Below, piece by piece: positions 30,106 through 40,765 of a stretch of DNA of 64,000 bases. Source of the stretch: Burkholderia multivorans ATCC BAA-247 (GTDB lineage: Bacteria; Pseudomonadota; Gammaproteobacteria; Burkholderiales; Burkholderiaceae); assembly GCF_000959525.1 (NCBI RefSeq), contig NZ_CP009832.1:2108001-2172000 (forward strand), written 5' to 3'. Numbering within the stretch: the stretch's first letter is position 1; every line of letters starts with the position of its first letter. The notes beneath the pieces are model-generated. The model was not told the DNA's origin. It searched no databases and was given only the letters and a program-made list of their open reading frames with translations. The position numbers were made by a program, and so were the translations under genes.

Positions 30106-30144
30106 GAAAAAAAGCCGCCCACGTTTTCATGAACGGCCCTTTTT
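30106..30144 (-). terminator. Terminator between clpX and lon
   Basis: Minus strand GCCGTTCATG and CGTGGGCGGC arms (with G-T pairs) close an AAAA loop and are followed by seven T. It separates clpX transcription from the lon promoter region. Confidence 0.7.
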
Positions 30145-30168
30145 CGCAGAACATCGTCGGCAAGCCGG

Positions 30169-31440
<1,272 letters not shown>

Positions 31441-31604
31441 GAATGTAGAGCCTCCGGACAGGTAAATGACATGATACGCCGATTACTCCGGACACCGCGC
31501 GCGGGACGCGGCCGAAGCCGGCTGATGCGCTTGCCGCAGATGCTCAGGGCATTTCGGGACACTGCCGGGGCGCCGCACGAAACGGGGCGGCACCCCACTT
31601 AAGT

Positions 31605-32258
31605 TCAGGGACGCTTCAGCAGCACCTGGTCGATCAACCCGTACGCCTTCGCGTCCTCGCTCGACATGAAGTTATCACGGTCGGTGTCGCGCGCGATGCG
31701 CTCGACGTCCTGGCCCGTATGCTGCGCGAGCAGGTGGTTGAGCCGCTCCTTGAGGTACAGGATCTCGCGCGCCTGGATCTCGATATCGGACGCCTGGCCG
31801 CGCGCGCCGCCGAGCGGCTGGTGAATCATCACGCGCGAGTTCGGCAGCGCAAAACGCTTGCCCTTCGCGCCCGACGCGAGCAGGAACGCGCCCATGCTGG
31901 CCGCGAGCCCCATGCAAAGCGTCGACACGTCCGGCTTGATGAACTGCATCGTGTCGTAGATCGCCATGCCGGCCGACACCGAGCCGCCCGGACTGTTGAT
32001 GTACAGGCTGATGTCCTTGTCGGGATTCTCGCTCTCGAGGAACAGCAGTTGCGCGACCACCAGGTTGGCCGTCTGGTCGTTCACTTCGCCGACCATGAAT
32101 ACCAGGCGCTCCTTCAGGAGACGCGAATAGATGTCGTACGAACGCTCGCCGCGGCCGCTCGTTTCGACGACGATCGGCACGAGCCCCAGCGCTTGCGCCT
32201 CGAAACCCTGCGGCGCATTCGAAGCAAGCATGTCCAGCAATTCAGCGCGAGTGATCAT
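31605..32258 (-). CDS. clpP: ATP-dependent Clp protease proteolytic subunit
   Basis: A 217-residue serine peptidase forming the tetradecameric core of ClpXP/ClpAP. The catalytic Ser121 is in [14 protein letters not shown] and His146 in [11 protein letters not shown]; the acidic partner lies in the [10 protein letters not shown] segment near residue 195. [18 protein letters not shown] is the conserved oxyanion region. The first residues (MITRAELLD) probably include a short propeptide. The gene lies 140 bases downstream of tig, separated from it by a hairpin, and 164 bases before clpX. Confidence 0.98.
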   Translation of the reverse strand: MITRAELLDMLASNAPQGFEAQALGLVPIVVETSGRGERSYDIYSRLLKERLVFMVGEVNDQTANLVVAQLLFLESENPDKDISLYINSPGGSVSAGMAIYDTMQFIKPDVSTLCMGLAASMGAFLLASGAKGKRFALPNSRVMIHQPLGGARGQASDIEIQAREILYLKERLNHLLAQHTGQDVERIARDTDRDNFMSSEDAKAYGLIDQVLLKRP

Positions 32259-32342
32259 TCAATGAACCTTGTTCGAATGGAAAATTGAACGGAGGGAAGC
32301 CGCCCGCTCAATCGCCATATTAATGGCAACCGTGCGCCCGAC

Positions 32343-32389
32343 GTAAAAACGGCGTGCAGGCCGTCGCTCCGACAGCCGGCACGCCGCTG
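32343..32389 (-). terminator. Hairpin terminator after tig
   Basis: Minus strand arms GGCGTGC and GCACGCC enclose a second stem (CTGTC/GACGG region) and are followed by GTTTTTA. It may be partial, as clpP lies downstream on the same strand. Confidence 0.6.
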
Positions 32390-32398
32390 CTGCGACAG

Positions 32399-33745
32399 TT
32401 ACGCTTGCGCCGATGCGCTTGCGAGTGCCTCGAAGCTCACTTCCTTGTCCGTCACCTTTGCCTTGCCCAGCACGAAGTCGACGACGTTGCTTTCAACGAC
32501 GAACGCTTCCATCTCGGCGAGGCGCTGCTGGTTGGAATAATACCAGCGGACCACTTCCTTCGGGTCTTCGTAGCTCTTCGCGAACTCGTCGACTTCCGCG
32601 CGGATCTGCTCCGGCTTCGCTTCCAGGCCGTTCGCCTTGACCAGCTCGGCGAGCACGAGGCCCAGCTTCACGCGGCGCTCGGCCTGCTCGGCGAACATTT
32701 CGGCCGGAATCGGCGCGTCCTTCGCGTTCGGCACGCCGCGCTGCGCGAGATCCTGACGCGCCATCTCGACGAGACGCTGCTGATCCTGCTCGATCAGCGC
32801 CTTCGGCACGTCGAGTTCGGAGATCTTCAGCAGCGCGTCCATCACCTGGTTCTTCACGATCGCCTGCGTGCGACGCTTCGCCTCGCGCTCGAGGTTTTCC
32901 TTGATCTCGTTGCGCATCTTCGTGAGATCGCCGTCTTCGATGCCTAGCGACTTCGCGAATTCGCCATCGATTTCCGGCAGGTGCGGCCATTCGACCTTCT
33001 TCATCGTGACCGTGAACTGCGCAGTCTTGCCCGCGACGTCCTTGCCGTGATAGTCGTCCGGGAACTTCAGGTCGAACGTGCGCGACTCGCCGGCCTTCAG
33101 ACCGAGCGCCGCCTGTTCGAATTCCGGCAGCATGCGGCCTTCGCCCAGCACGAACGGGAAGTCTTCGGCCGTGCCGCCCGGGAACGCGACGTCGTCGATC
33201 TTGCCGACGAAGTCGACCGTCACGCGGTCGCCGTTCTGCGCCGCGGTGTCCGCGCCGCCGTCGCCGTGCTCGCCCGCTTCGCCGCGTGCGTGGAAGTGCA
33301 CGCGCTGCTTGCGCAGGATGTCGAGCGTGCGGTCGATTTCGGCGTCGCCGATCGTCGTCGTCGAGCGCTCGACTTCAGCGGTCGACAGATCGCCGATCTT
33401 CACTTCCGGGTAAACCTCGAACGTCGCGTCGAACGCGTAGGCGTCGTCCGACTGCTCCTGCTTCGGCGCGAAGCTCGGCTGACCGGCGACGCGCAGGTTT
33501 TCCGCGCGGCTGATCGTGAAGAATTCCTGGCCGATCTTGTCGCTCAGCACTTCCGCCTCGACCTGACCCGCGTACTGCTGCGCGACCATCTTCAGCGGCA
33601 CCTTGCCCGGGCGGAAACCCGGCATGCGCACGTTCTTCGCGAGTTTCTGGATACGGGCGTCGATTTCCTTCTGCACCGTCTCTTTCGGCAAAGAAATCGT
33701 CACGCGGCGTTCAAGCTTGCCGAGGTTCTCAACAACGTTAGCCAT
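32399..33745 (-). CDS. tig: Trigger factor (ribosome-associated chaperone and prolyl isomerase)
   Basis: A 448-residue trigger factor that binds nascent chains at the ribosome exit. The ribosome-docking loop GFRPGKVP is at residues 43-50. The FKBP-like isomerase domain (about 173-260: [17 protein letters not shown]) and the helical C-terminal chaperone domain follow. A glycine- and charge-rich insertion, about residues 154-172 ([18 protein letters not shown]), separates the N-terminal and isomerase domains and is longer than in E. coli. The start is set at [10 protein letters not shown], the family N-terminus. It heads the tig-clpP-clpX-lon block. Confidence 0.97.
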   Translation of the reverse strand: MANVVENLGKLERRVTISLPKETVQKEIDARIQKLAKNVRMPGFRPGKVPLKMVAQQYAGQVEAEVLSDKIGQEFFTISRAENLRVAGQPSFAPKQEQSDDAYAFDATFEVYPEVKIGDLSTAEVERSTTTIGDAEIDRTLDILRKQRVHFHARGEAGEHGDGGADTAAQNGDRVTVDFVGKIDDVAFPGGTAEDFPFVLGEGRMLPEFEQAALGLKAGESRTFDLKFPDDYHGKDVAGKTAQFTVTMKKVEWPHLPEIDGEFAKSLGIEDGDLTKMRNEIKENLEREAKRRTQAIVKNQVMDALLKISELDVPKALIEQDQQRLVEMARQDLAQRGVPNAKDAPIPAEMFAEQAERRVKLGLVLAELVKANGLEAKPEQIRAEVDEFAKSYEDPKEVVRWYYSNQQRLAEMEAFVVESNVVDFVLGKAKVTDKEVSFEALASASAQA

Positions 33746-34167
33746 GGCTTCAATCGTCCTAAAATTATTCGAGCGAATCGGTTTTTCCTTGCCGTGCCTG
33801 CCTGGCGCGCGCACACGCCGCGCCGGAGCGCCACGCCATCCCTGCACGCGCCGGATGGCTAGCGCAAGCGGCTCGGAGCACGGCTTTGGCCGGAAGAATC
33901 GACTATTCTAGCAAACAATTTTCGTCATACCGCCAGATCGGCGCGTCGCGGCAGTCGTTCGCCGCGTCGTGCGCGCGACGCTCCGGCTCCCCGGCTTGCC
34001 GCACGCGATCCGTCGCACGTTGCGTGCCGCGCCCGCGCTCGGCGCGATGGATTACCGTTATGCCGTGCGCCATATCCATCGCGCGCCGCCATCCTGTAAG
34101 CTCCGAATGAAGGTGCGCCGTCATCGCACCCCGATTCCTCACACCAATCACGCTTTCCGGAGACACC
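33746..34167. other. Divergent intergenic region between tig and glycerate kinase
   Basis: About 420 bases with no gene. It must hold the promoters for tig (minus) and the glycerate kinase gene (plus). A TAGAAT on the minus strand (33904-33909) is the best -10 candidate for tig, but I see no clean -35. The GGAG before the glycerate kinase ATG is its ribosome-binding site. Confidence 0.4.
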
Positions 34168-35313
34168 ATGCCGCAACACCCGTCCGCGCCTGTCGTCGTC
34201 ATCGCGCCCGATTCGTTCAAAGGCTCGCTTTCCGCCGAGCAGGTCGCGGACGCGATCGCGACCGGCATCCGCCGTGCGCGCGCCGACGCCGTCGTGCGCT
34301 GCTGCCCGATGGCCGACGGCGGCGAAGGCACGCTCGACGCGATGCTCGCCCGCGGCGGCACGCGGCGCACGCTGCGCGTGGCGGGTGCGTCGCTTGCGGC
34401 GCGCGACGCGGCGGTCGGCGTGATCGATGCGCGCACTGCGATCGTCGAGACGGCCGAGGTCGTCGGCATCACCGATCCGGTCGGGATGAGCGTGCCGGTC
34501 GACGCACGCAGCACGCGCGGCATGGGCGAGGCGATCCGCGCGCTGCTCGACGAAGGCGTGCGCCGCTTCTTCGTCGCGCTCGGCGGCAGCAGCACGAACG
34601 ATGCCGGCGCGGGCCTGTTGGCCGGGCTCGGGCTGCGCTGTTTCGACGCGGCCGGCCAGCCCGTGGAGCCGGTACCCGCGCGGCTCGCCGACATCGCGCG
34701 AATCGATGCGTCGGCACTCGATCCGCGGCTCGCGGAAGCGGAATTCGTCGGGATGTCCGACGTCGACAACCCGCTGACCGGCGCGCATGGCGCGACCGCG
34801 GTGTTCGGGCCGCAAAAAGGCGTGACGCCCGAGCAGGTCGCGACGCTCGACGCCGCGCTCGGCCGCTTCGCCGATCTGCTCGAGGCCGCGCTCGACCGCC
34901 ACGCGCGCGATCTGCCCGGCGCCGGTGCCGCGGGCGGCCTCGGCTTCGCGCTGCGGATGCTCGGCGCGCAGTTCGAGGCAGGCGCGGAGGTCGTCGCGCG
35001 GCAGATCGGGCTCGACGCGGCGCTCGAGGGCGCCGACTGGCTGATCACCGGCGAAGGGCGCTCGGACGTGCAGACGCTGCACGGCAAGGCGCCGTTCATC
35101 GCGTGCCGTCACGCGCAGGCGGCCGGCGTGCCGGCGTCGCTGCTGTCCGGCGCGATCGATCCGACCGCGCTGCCGCGGCTGTCCGAGTACTTTTCCGGCT
35201 GTTTTTCGCCGGCGCCGGGCCCGATTTCGCTCGACGTCGCGATCCGCGACGCGGCGACGCTGCTCGCGAACGAAGCCGAACAGTTGACGCGCCTGAAATA
35301 CGGCGCACACTGA
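34168..35313 (+). CDS. Glycerate kinase (GlxK/GarK family)
   Basis: A 381-residue class II-fold kinase that phosphorylates glycerate, normally to 2-phosphoglycerate, at the end of glyoxylate, glucarate and allantoin breakdown. The N-terminus VVVIAPDSFKGSLSAEQVA, then MADGGEGTLDAM, VALGGSSTNDAGAG and DWLITGEGRSDVQT are family hallmarks. GGAGACACC precedes the ATG. A MarR regulator follows after 62 bases and may be co-transcribed. No other glyoxylate or sugar-acid genes are adjacent. Confidence 0.95.
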   Translation: MPQHPSAPVVVIAPDSFKGSLSAEQVADAIATGIRRARADAVVRCCPMADGGEGTLDAMLARGGTRRTLRVAGASLAARDAAVGVIDARTAIVETAEVVGITDPVGMSVPVDARSTRGMGEAIRALLDEGVRRFFVALGGSSTNDAGAGLLAGLGLRCFDAAGQPVEPVPARLADIARIDASALDPRLAEAEFVGMSDVDNPLTGAHGATAVFGPQKGVTPEQVATLDAALGRFADLLEAALDRHARDLPGAGAAGGLGFALRMLGAQFEAGAEVVARQIGLDAALEGADWLITGEGRSDVQTLHGKAPFIACRHAQAAGVPASLLSGAIDPTALPRLSEYFSGCFSPAPGPISLDVAIRDAATLLANEAEQLTRLKYGAH

Positions 35314-35375
35314 CCGTTGACCCGAGCGCGCGATACAGGAACAATCGGGCCCGCCATTTTTCTTCAGGATGCGAC

Positions 35376-35825
35376 ATGAAAGGCCGACAAGCCGGGCTCG
35401 ATCAGTTTCTGACCTATCGCCTTCACGCGCTGACCAAGCGATCCGACCGCGGCATCGGCGAGGTGTACCGGCACAAGCTCGGCATCTCGCTGCCCGAGGC
35501 GCGCGTGATCGCGGCCGTCGGTGCGTTCGGTCCGTTCTCGATCATGGATCTCGCGCGCCACACGAATCTCGACAAGAGCCAGGCGAGCCGCGCGGCCGAA
35601 GCGCTGCTGCGCCAGGGCCTGCTCGAGCGCAGCGCGAGCGACGAGGACGGCCGCATCGTGCTGATCGCGCTGACCGCCGACGGCCGCGCGCTGTACCGGA
35701 AAATCATGCCGATCGTGCGCAAGTGGAACGACGGGCTGGTCGCGTGCCTGTCCGAGAGCGAACGGAACACGTTCGAGCGGCTGCTCGACAAGGTCGTCGC
35801 GCACGCGCTCGAACGCGACAACTGA
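35376..35825 (+). CDS. MarR family transcriptional regulator
   Basis: A 149-residue winged-helix regulator. The recognition region SIMDLARHTNLDKSQASRAAEALLRQGL and the wing with the DEDGRIVLIALTADGRALY segment are classic MarR features; the conserved D-R of the wing appears as DEDGR. It would bind DNA as a dimer and release on ligand binding. Downstream of the glycerate kinase gene by 62 bases, so it may control that gene or a distant target; no clear palindrome was found near its own start. Confidence 0.93.
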   Translation: MKGRQAGLDQFLTYRLHALTKRSDRGIGEVYRHKLGISLPEARVIAAVGAFGPFSIMDLARHTNLDKSQASRAAEALLRQGLLERSASDEDGRIVLIALTADGRALYRKIMPIVRKWNDGLVACLSESERNTFERLLDKVVAHALERDN

Positions 35826-35960
35826 CGCCGTCGCGCGACAAGCGCGTCAAATCGTCCGCACCGACGGTGCCGGTCGGCAGGACGCATACGCTTTGTTCAG
35901 ATCAATGAAGCCGATGCCGGCGGCGCGCGCGGCGCCGCTCGCGCACCGCGCGATAGCCGG

Positions 35961-36959
35961 CTATAGCCCGCTGTTCGCGGCGCGCTGACGCAGCAGCCCG
36001 AGCACCGCGTCGCAGTACGGCGTCGGCACGTTCAGCCTGCGCCCCAGCTCCGGGAACACGCCGAGAATCGGCCCGATCTCCAGCGGCCGCCCTGCCTCGA
36101 AATCCTGCAGCATCGACGTCTTGAACGCGCCGAGCTTGCGCGTGACCGCGATGCGCTCGGGGCCGCTCATGCCGGTCGACAGCCCGAGCTTCGCGCCGAT
36201 CTGCGCGGCCTCCTCCATCATCCGCAGCGCGAGATCGTGCGTGAACGGATCGTCGAGCAGCTGTTCGGCCGTCGAGCCCGTCAGCGCGCTCAGCGGATTC
36301 ATGTTCATGTTGCCCCACAGCTTCGCCCAGATCTCGGTGCGGATCGCGGGCGTCGATTCGACGTCGAACCCGCCTGCCGAGAGCAACGCCGCGAAGCGCG
36401 CGGCGGCCGGCTCGAGCCGGCCGTCCGGCGCGCCGACGATCAGCCGGTTGCCGCGTCCGCGCCGGACGACGCCGGGCGCGTCGGTGCTCGACGACAGATG
36501 CACGACGCAGCCGATCGCCTGCCCGGGCGGCAGCGCGGCCGACACGGCGCCGGCCGGATCCACTGCTTCGAGCGGTACGCCGTCGAGCGGGCCGGCGAGC
36601 CCGTGCGTGAACCACCACGGCAAACCGTTCATCGCCGCGACGATCACCGTGTCCGGACCGACGAGCGGCGCGATCCGCGCGGCCAGCGCCGGCAGCGCCT
36701 GCGCCTTCAGCGCGATCACCACGTAGTCCTGCACGCCGAGCGCGGCCGCGTCGTCGCTCGCGTGCACGGCGACCGTCGAGGTTGCGCCCGCGTCGTCGAT
36801 CACGCGCACGCCGTGCGCGTTCAGCGCGTCGAGCGTCGCCCCGCGCGCATACGCGCTCACCGCGACGCCGGCGCGCGACAGCGCCGCCGCGAGCAGCCCG
36901 CCGATCGCGCCGACGCCGACCACCGCCGCGCGCACCGCGCCTGAATTCGTGTCGTTCAT
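35961..36959 (-). CDS. 2-dehydropantoate 2-reductase (ApbA/PanE family)
   Basis: A 332-residue NADPH-dependent reductase. The Rossmann motif VVGVGAIGGLLAAALSRAG is at the N-terminus; the segment KLWGNMNMNPLSALTG carries the conserved Lys and Asn of the active site, and the C-terminal domain has the family's helical features. It would make pantoate for coenzyme A synthesis. Many Burkholderia have several paralogues, and an isolated copy like this one next to a LuxR regulator may act on another 2-keto acid. The reaction class is firm; the substrate is not. Confidence 0.9.
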   Translation of the reverse strand: MNDTNSGAVRAAVVGVGAIGGLLAAALSRAGVAVSAYARGATLDALNAHGVRVIDDAGATSTVAVHASDDAAALGVQDYVVIALKAQALPALAARIAPLVGPDTVIVAAMNGLPWWFTHGLAGPLDGVPLEAVDPAGAVSAALPPGQAIGCVVHLSSSTDAPGVVRRGRGNRLIVGAPDGRLEPAAARFAALLSAGGFDVESTPAIRTEIWAKLWGNMNMNPLSALTGSTAEQLLDDPFTHDLALRMMEEAAQIGAKLGLSTGMSGPERIAVTRKLGAFKTSMLQDFEAGRPLEIGPILGVFPELGRRLNVPTPYCDAVLGLLRQRAANSGL

Positions 36960-37043
36960 GATGGAATGTCCGTATGCCGGGAGTTCTGGAGCATAACGCC
37001 CAATCGTTGCGGATACAACGACCTCCGGTGCGTTCGATCGCCT

Positions 37044-38189
37044 TCAGCGCAGGTCGCGCGGTGCCGCGGCCGGCCGCTCGTCCGGCACGTCGGCGCTCGC
37101 GCCGAGTACGCCCGCGATCTGGCTCTTGTCGTGCATGCCGAGCTTGCGGTACGCGCAGCGTAGATAGTGGCGCACCGTCGTCGGCGAGATCGCCATCTGC
37201 TGCGCGACCTCCTTGTGCGACCGCCCCGCGCCGTAATAGCGAATGGCAGCGAGCTCGCGCGGGCTCAGCCGGTCGAGCAGCGAGCGCGGCCGCGCTTCGA
37301 GCTGGAACAGTCCGGCGACCGGCACGCAGCCTATCCGCAGCGCCGTGCCGACGAAAGGCTGTGTTGCGTGACGCCGCAGATGCGCGACGAGCGGTTCCGG
37401 CACGCGCGTGCCCGACCATGCCGGCCATTCGGCGCGCAGCACGTCGTCGAAGCCGTGATCGGCATGGTGCAGCACGCCGAAGTTGTCGCACAGCGCACGC
37501 GACGCCGGCGCGCCGGCATCGCCGCGCTCGCGCGTGAGCTGTGCGGCACGGTTGATCGTCAGCGCGGCGGCCAGGTGCGGAATCACTTCTTCGAAACGCT
37601 GCGCGTCGGCGTCGCCGAACGGACGATTCAGCCCCTGACGGTAGATCGACATGAAAGTCGTCAGCCCGAAACGCCGATCGAGCGTGCACACGCACATCAG
37701 CTGCGCGAGCCCGTACTTCACGCACCAGTCGCGAAAGCGCGGATCGAGCCCCGGCTCGACGACCGACAGCCGTACCGCGCGGCCGTGCGCGCCGCGCAGC
37801 GTGCGGTGCGCGAGCGGATCGCAGTCGCGCACGCGTTTCCAGTCGCCGAAGAACGCGTCCGGAAGACGGTACAGGAAGCTGTTGTGCATCACGGGGCCGG
37901 TCGCCACGTGCGTCGCGACGCCCGTCCACGCGGCATCGAACGGAATCAGCGCCTGCAGCAGCGAAAAGAAGCGGCATTCGAATTCGCCGATGGCCGACTG
38001 TGCGGCGAACGCATAGAGGTCGAGCAGCATCAGGCCGAGTTCGCGCTGCGCGGTGTCGCCGTGCGCGACGCCGTCGAAGTCCGCGCGCCGCGGCGACGGC
38101 GGCGGCCACGCGGCCTCGTCGAGCACGATCGCCGCCGGCACGTCGCGCAGCGCATCGAGATCCTGCCCGGTACCCGTCGTGATCCTCAC
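37044..38189 (-). CDS. LuxR-type transcriptional regulator
   Basis: A 381-residue protein with a C-terminal LuxR helix-turn-helix (about residues 300-365: LSPRELAAIRYYGAGRSHKE, then TTVRHYLRCAYRKLGMHDKS). The long N-terminal part has no recognised receiver domain and no membrane segment, and I do not assign it a ligand-binding family. It is not a LuxR quorum receptor by length. It is divergent from the porin-MFS-HDAC genes across a 297-base region that contains two copies of a 12-base repeat, so it is the natural candidate regulator of that set. This link is inference. Confidence 0.9.
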   Translation of the reverse strand: MRITTGTGQDLDALRDVPAAIVLDEAAWPPPSPRRADFDGVAHGDTAQRELGLMLLDLYAFAAQSAIGEFECRFFSLLQALIPFDAAWTGVATHVATGPVMHNSFLYRLPDAFFGDWKRVRDCDPLAHRTLRGAHGRAVRLSVVEPGLDPRFRDWCVKYGLAQLMCVCTLDRRFGLTTFMSIYRQGLNRPFGDADAQRFEEVIPHLAAALTINRAAQLTRERGDAGAPASRALCDNFGVLHHADHGFDDVLRAEWPAWSGTRVPEPLVAHLRRHATQPFVGTALRIGCVPVAGLFQLEARPRSLLDRLSPRELAAIRYYGAGRSHKEVAQQMAISPTTVRHYLRCAYRKLGMHDKSQIAGVLGASADVPDERPAAAPRDLR

Positions 38190-38299
38190 CTTCCGCTCTC
38201 CTGCCCGTGCGGGCCGCCGATGTGCGCAACGCAGACCGGCCGATTATAGCGAGCGTCATTTTTGACGGGCCGGCGCGCCGCCACGCGGCGCAATCCCAT

Positions 38300-38311
38300 C
38301 CATTTGAACGG
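38300..38311 (+). promoter_or_regulatory. Direct repeat CCATTTGAACGG, copy 1
   Basis: Matches copy 2 at 38397 in 11 of 12 positions. Both lie in the divergent region between the LuxR-type regulator and the porin gene, and could be regulator-binding sites. Confidence 0.3.
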
Positions 38312-38396
38312 GGCGCGACGCATTGCTGCCGCGCAGCACGCGCGCCCGCGGCACCGCGACGCTGCGGCGCGGCGCACCGCGGGTTTTCCGCAACCT

Positions 38397-38408
38397 CCAT
38401 CTGAACGG
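38397..38408 (+). promoter_or_regulatory. Direct repeat CCATCTGAACGG, copy 2
   Basis: Second copy, 97 bases after the first and about 80 bases before the porin start. Confidence 0.3.
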
Positions 38409-38486
38409 CTGTTCGGCGCCTTTGCGGCCGCCGACACTGCGTCGCGATTCCCCACGACCACGATGCGCCCGCATGGAGAACCCCAC

Positions 38487-39530
38487 GTGATTACATCGCG
38501 CTTCATCCGCACGGCAGCCGCCGCGACCGTCGCCGCATGCGGCGCGGCCGCACACGCGCAGTCGACGCTCACGCTGTACGGCGCGCTCGACGTCGGCGTG
38601 CAGTACATGACGCATGCCGACGCCCATCGCTCGGCCGTGCAGTTGCAGAACTACGGAATCGTGCCGTCGCAGATCGGCATCAAAGGCAGCGAGCCGCTCG
38701 GCGGCGGCTGGCGCGCGCTGTTCAAGCTCGAACAGGGCATCAACGTGAACGACGGCACGGCGACCGTGCCCGGCCTCGCGTTCTTTCGCGGCGCGTACGT
38801 CGGCATCGCGGGGCCCATCGGCACCGTCACGCTCGGTCGGCAGTTCAGCGTGCTGTTCGACAAGACGCTGTTCTACGACCCGCTCTGGTATGCGTCGTAC
38901 AGCGGACAAGGCGTCATCGTGCCGATGTCCGCGAACTTCATCGACCGCTCGGTGAAGTATCAGTCGCCGACGTTCGCCGGCTTCGATGTCGAGGCGCTCA
39001 TCGCGACGGCCGGCATCGCGGGCAATACGCGCGCCGGTCGCGTGCTCGAGCTCGGCGGCCAGTACGCGAGCAACGGACTGTCGGTCGGCGCGGTGCTGCA
39101 TCAGTCGCACGGCGACATATCGGCGACGGACGACGCATCGGGCCGACGACGCGAACTCGGCACGCTCGCCGCGCGCTATGCGTTCGCCGCGCTGCCGCTG
39201 ACCGTTTATGCGGGCGTCGAGCGCCGGACCGGCGACCTCGATGCGGCGCGCACGATCGTCTGGGGCGGCGCGCGCTATCTGACGACGGGCGGCATCGGCC
39301 TCAATGCGGGCATCTATCACACCGATTCGCGCACGCCGGCGATCGGTCATCCGACGCTGTTCATCGCGAGCACGACGTACGCGCTGTCCAAACGCACGGT
39401 CGCGTACGTGAACCTCGGCTACGCGCGCAACGGCAACCGGAGTTCGCAAACCGTCTACGAATACGACCCGACACCGCTCGCCGGCGCATCGCAGTTCGGC
39501 GCGATGGTCGGCATGTACCACCTGTTCTGA
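38487..39530 (+). CDS. Gram-negative porin, first gene of the porin-MFS-HDAC set
   Basis: A 347-residue outer-membrane porin. The signal peptide ends at AAAHA before QSTLTLYGALDVGVQYM; GIVPSQIGIKGSEPLGGGWR is the porin signature, and the protein ends with aromatic Phe (GMYHLF). The GTG at 38487 is chosen because GGAG lies eight bases before it and gives a standard-length signal peptide (MITSRFIRTAAAATVAACG); an upstream ATG at 38463 is possible. The MFS gene starts 20 bases after its stop. It is smaller than and clearly different from the porin at 25351-26484. Confidence 0.93.
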   Translation: MITSRFIRTAAAATVAACGAAAHAQSTLTLYGALDVGVQYMTHADAHRSAVQLQNYGIVPSQIGIKGSEPLGGGWRALFKLEQGINVNDGTATVPGLAFFRGAYVGIAGPIGTVTLGRQFSVLFDKTLFYDPLWYASYSGQGVIVPMSANFIDRSVKYQSPTFAGFDVEALIATAGIAGNTRAGRVLELGGQYASNGLSVGAVLHQSHGDISATDDASGRRRELGTLAARYAFAALPLTVYAGVERRTGDLDAARTIVWGGARYLTTGGIGLNAGIYHTDSRTPAIGHPTLFIASTTYALSKRTVAYVNLGYARNGNRSSQTVYEYDPTPLAGASQFGAMVGMYHLF

Positions 39531-39550
39531 ACCCACTGCGAGACGCCGCG

Positions 39551-40753
39551 ATGAAGCCCCTTGCCTCCGATACCGTGCGCGCATCCGATGCGCACGCCGC
39601 CCCGTTCGCCCGCGCGACGCTCGTCGCACTCGTCGTGTTCGCCGCGATCACGCCGCTGCTGCTGCTCGTCGCGCCGGCCGTCGCCGCTCAACTCGCCGTG
39701 CAGCTTCGCTTGTCCGCGTCCCAGATCGGCACGTACTTCTTCGTCGAACTCGGCGCGTTCAGCGCGGCGACCGTGCCGTCGTATCTGTGGCTCGGCCGCG
39801 TCGATGCGCGGCGTGTCGCGGCGTGCGCGATCGCGCTGTTCGGCGCGGGCAATCTGCTCACCGCGCTGTGGATGCCCGACTTCGCGACGCTGCTCGCACT
39901 GCGCGCCGCGACCGCACTCGGTGGCGGCACGCTGATGGTGCTCTGCATGACGAGCGCCGCGACGAGCGAGAACAGCGATCGCGTGTACGGGCTGTGGGTC
40001 GTCGGCCAGCTGATCGCCGGCGCGATCGGACTGTTCGTGCTGCCGCACGTGTTCGTCGCGTTCGGCTTGCGTGCGCTCTACTTCGCGCTCGCGGCACTGG
40101 CGCTGGCCGCGGCGCCGCTGTCGCGCGGCTTTGCGCGCTCGACCGGCATGCACGTCGCGCGACACGCACGCGGCGCCGCGCTCGGGATGCCGGCCGGCTG
40201 CGGCGCGCTCGCGATCGGCGCGGTGCTCGCGTTCTATCTCGCGATCGGCAGCGTGTGGACCTTCGCGAGCCGCGCCGCGGCCGACGCCGGGCTCGATTCG
40301 CAAGCGGCCGGCACCGTATTGGCGATCGCGAGCGTGATGGGGATCGCCGGTGCGGCGCTCGCGTCGTGCGCGGGCGGCCGCGTCGCGCGCCGCACGATGC
40401 TTTGGACCGGCTACGCGCTGCTCGCCGCGTCGCTCGTCGCGCTGGCCGCGCAGCCGCGCGCGGCCGGCTACAGCGCCGCGATCTTCACGTTCAAGTTCGC
40501 GTGGACGTTCGTACTGCCGTTCATCCTTGCGACTGTCGCGCAGATCGATACGTCGGGCCGCCTCGTCGCGACGCTCAACTTCGTGATCGGCGCGGGCCTC
40601 GCCGCCGGGCCGCTGCTCGCCGGGCTGATGCTCGATGCCGGCGGCACGATGCGCGCGCTATTCGTCGCCGCGACCGCGGTCGCCGCCGTGTCGTTCGCCG
40701 CGCTGCGCGGCATCGAACGGACGGCACGCCGCTCCGCTTCTTCCCAACCTTGA
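39551..40753 (+). CDS. MFS transporter
   Basis: A 400-residue permease with about twelve hydrophobic spans. The loop 2-3 motif is weak (LWLGRVDARRVAACAIALFG), and I do not place it in a substrate family. The first membrane span is VALVVFAAITPLLLLVAPAV. It lies between a porin (20 bases upstream) and an HDAC-like amidohydrolase (12 bases downstream), so it is probably the inner-membrane carrier for the compound that enzyme acts on. Confidence 0.9.
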   Translation: MKPLASDTVRASDAHAAPFARATLVALVVFAAITPLLLLVAPAVAAQLAVQLRLSASQIGTYFFVELGAFSAATVPSYLWLGRVDARRVAACAIALFGAGNLLTALWMPDFATLLALRAATALGGGTLMVLCMTSAATSENSDRVYGLWVVGQLIAGAIGLFVLPHVFVAFGLRALYFALAALALAAAPLSRGFARSTGMHVARHARGAALGMPAGCGALAIGAVLAFYLAIGSVWTFASRAAADAGLDSQAAGTVLAIASVMGIAGAALASCAGGRVARRTMLWTGYALLAASLVALAAQPRAAGYSAAIFTFKFAWTFVLPFILATVAQIDTSGRLVATLNFVIGAGLAAGPLLAGLMLDAGGTMRALFVAATAVAAVSFAALRGIERTARRSASSQP

Positions 40754-40765
40754 CAGGTCATACCC

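Noticed and set aside
37044-38189. Quorum-sensing LuxR receptor
   Set aside because: At 381 residues it is much longer than autoinducer receptors, the N-terminal sequence does not resemble the autoinducer-binding domain, and no luxI gene is near.
38262-38486. Upstream extension of the second porin to 38262
   Set aside because: It would put more than 70 residues before the signal peptide; GTG at 38487 has a proper ribosome-binding site.
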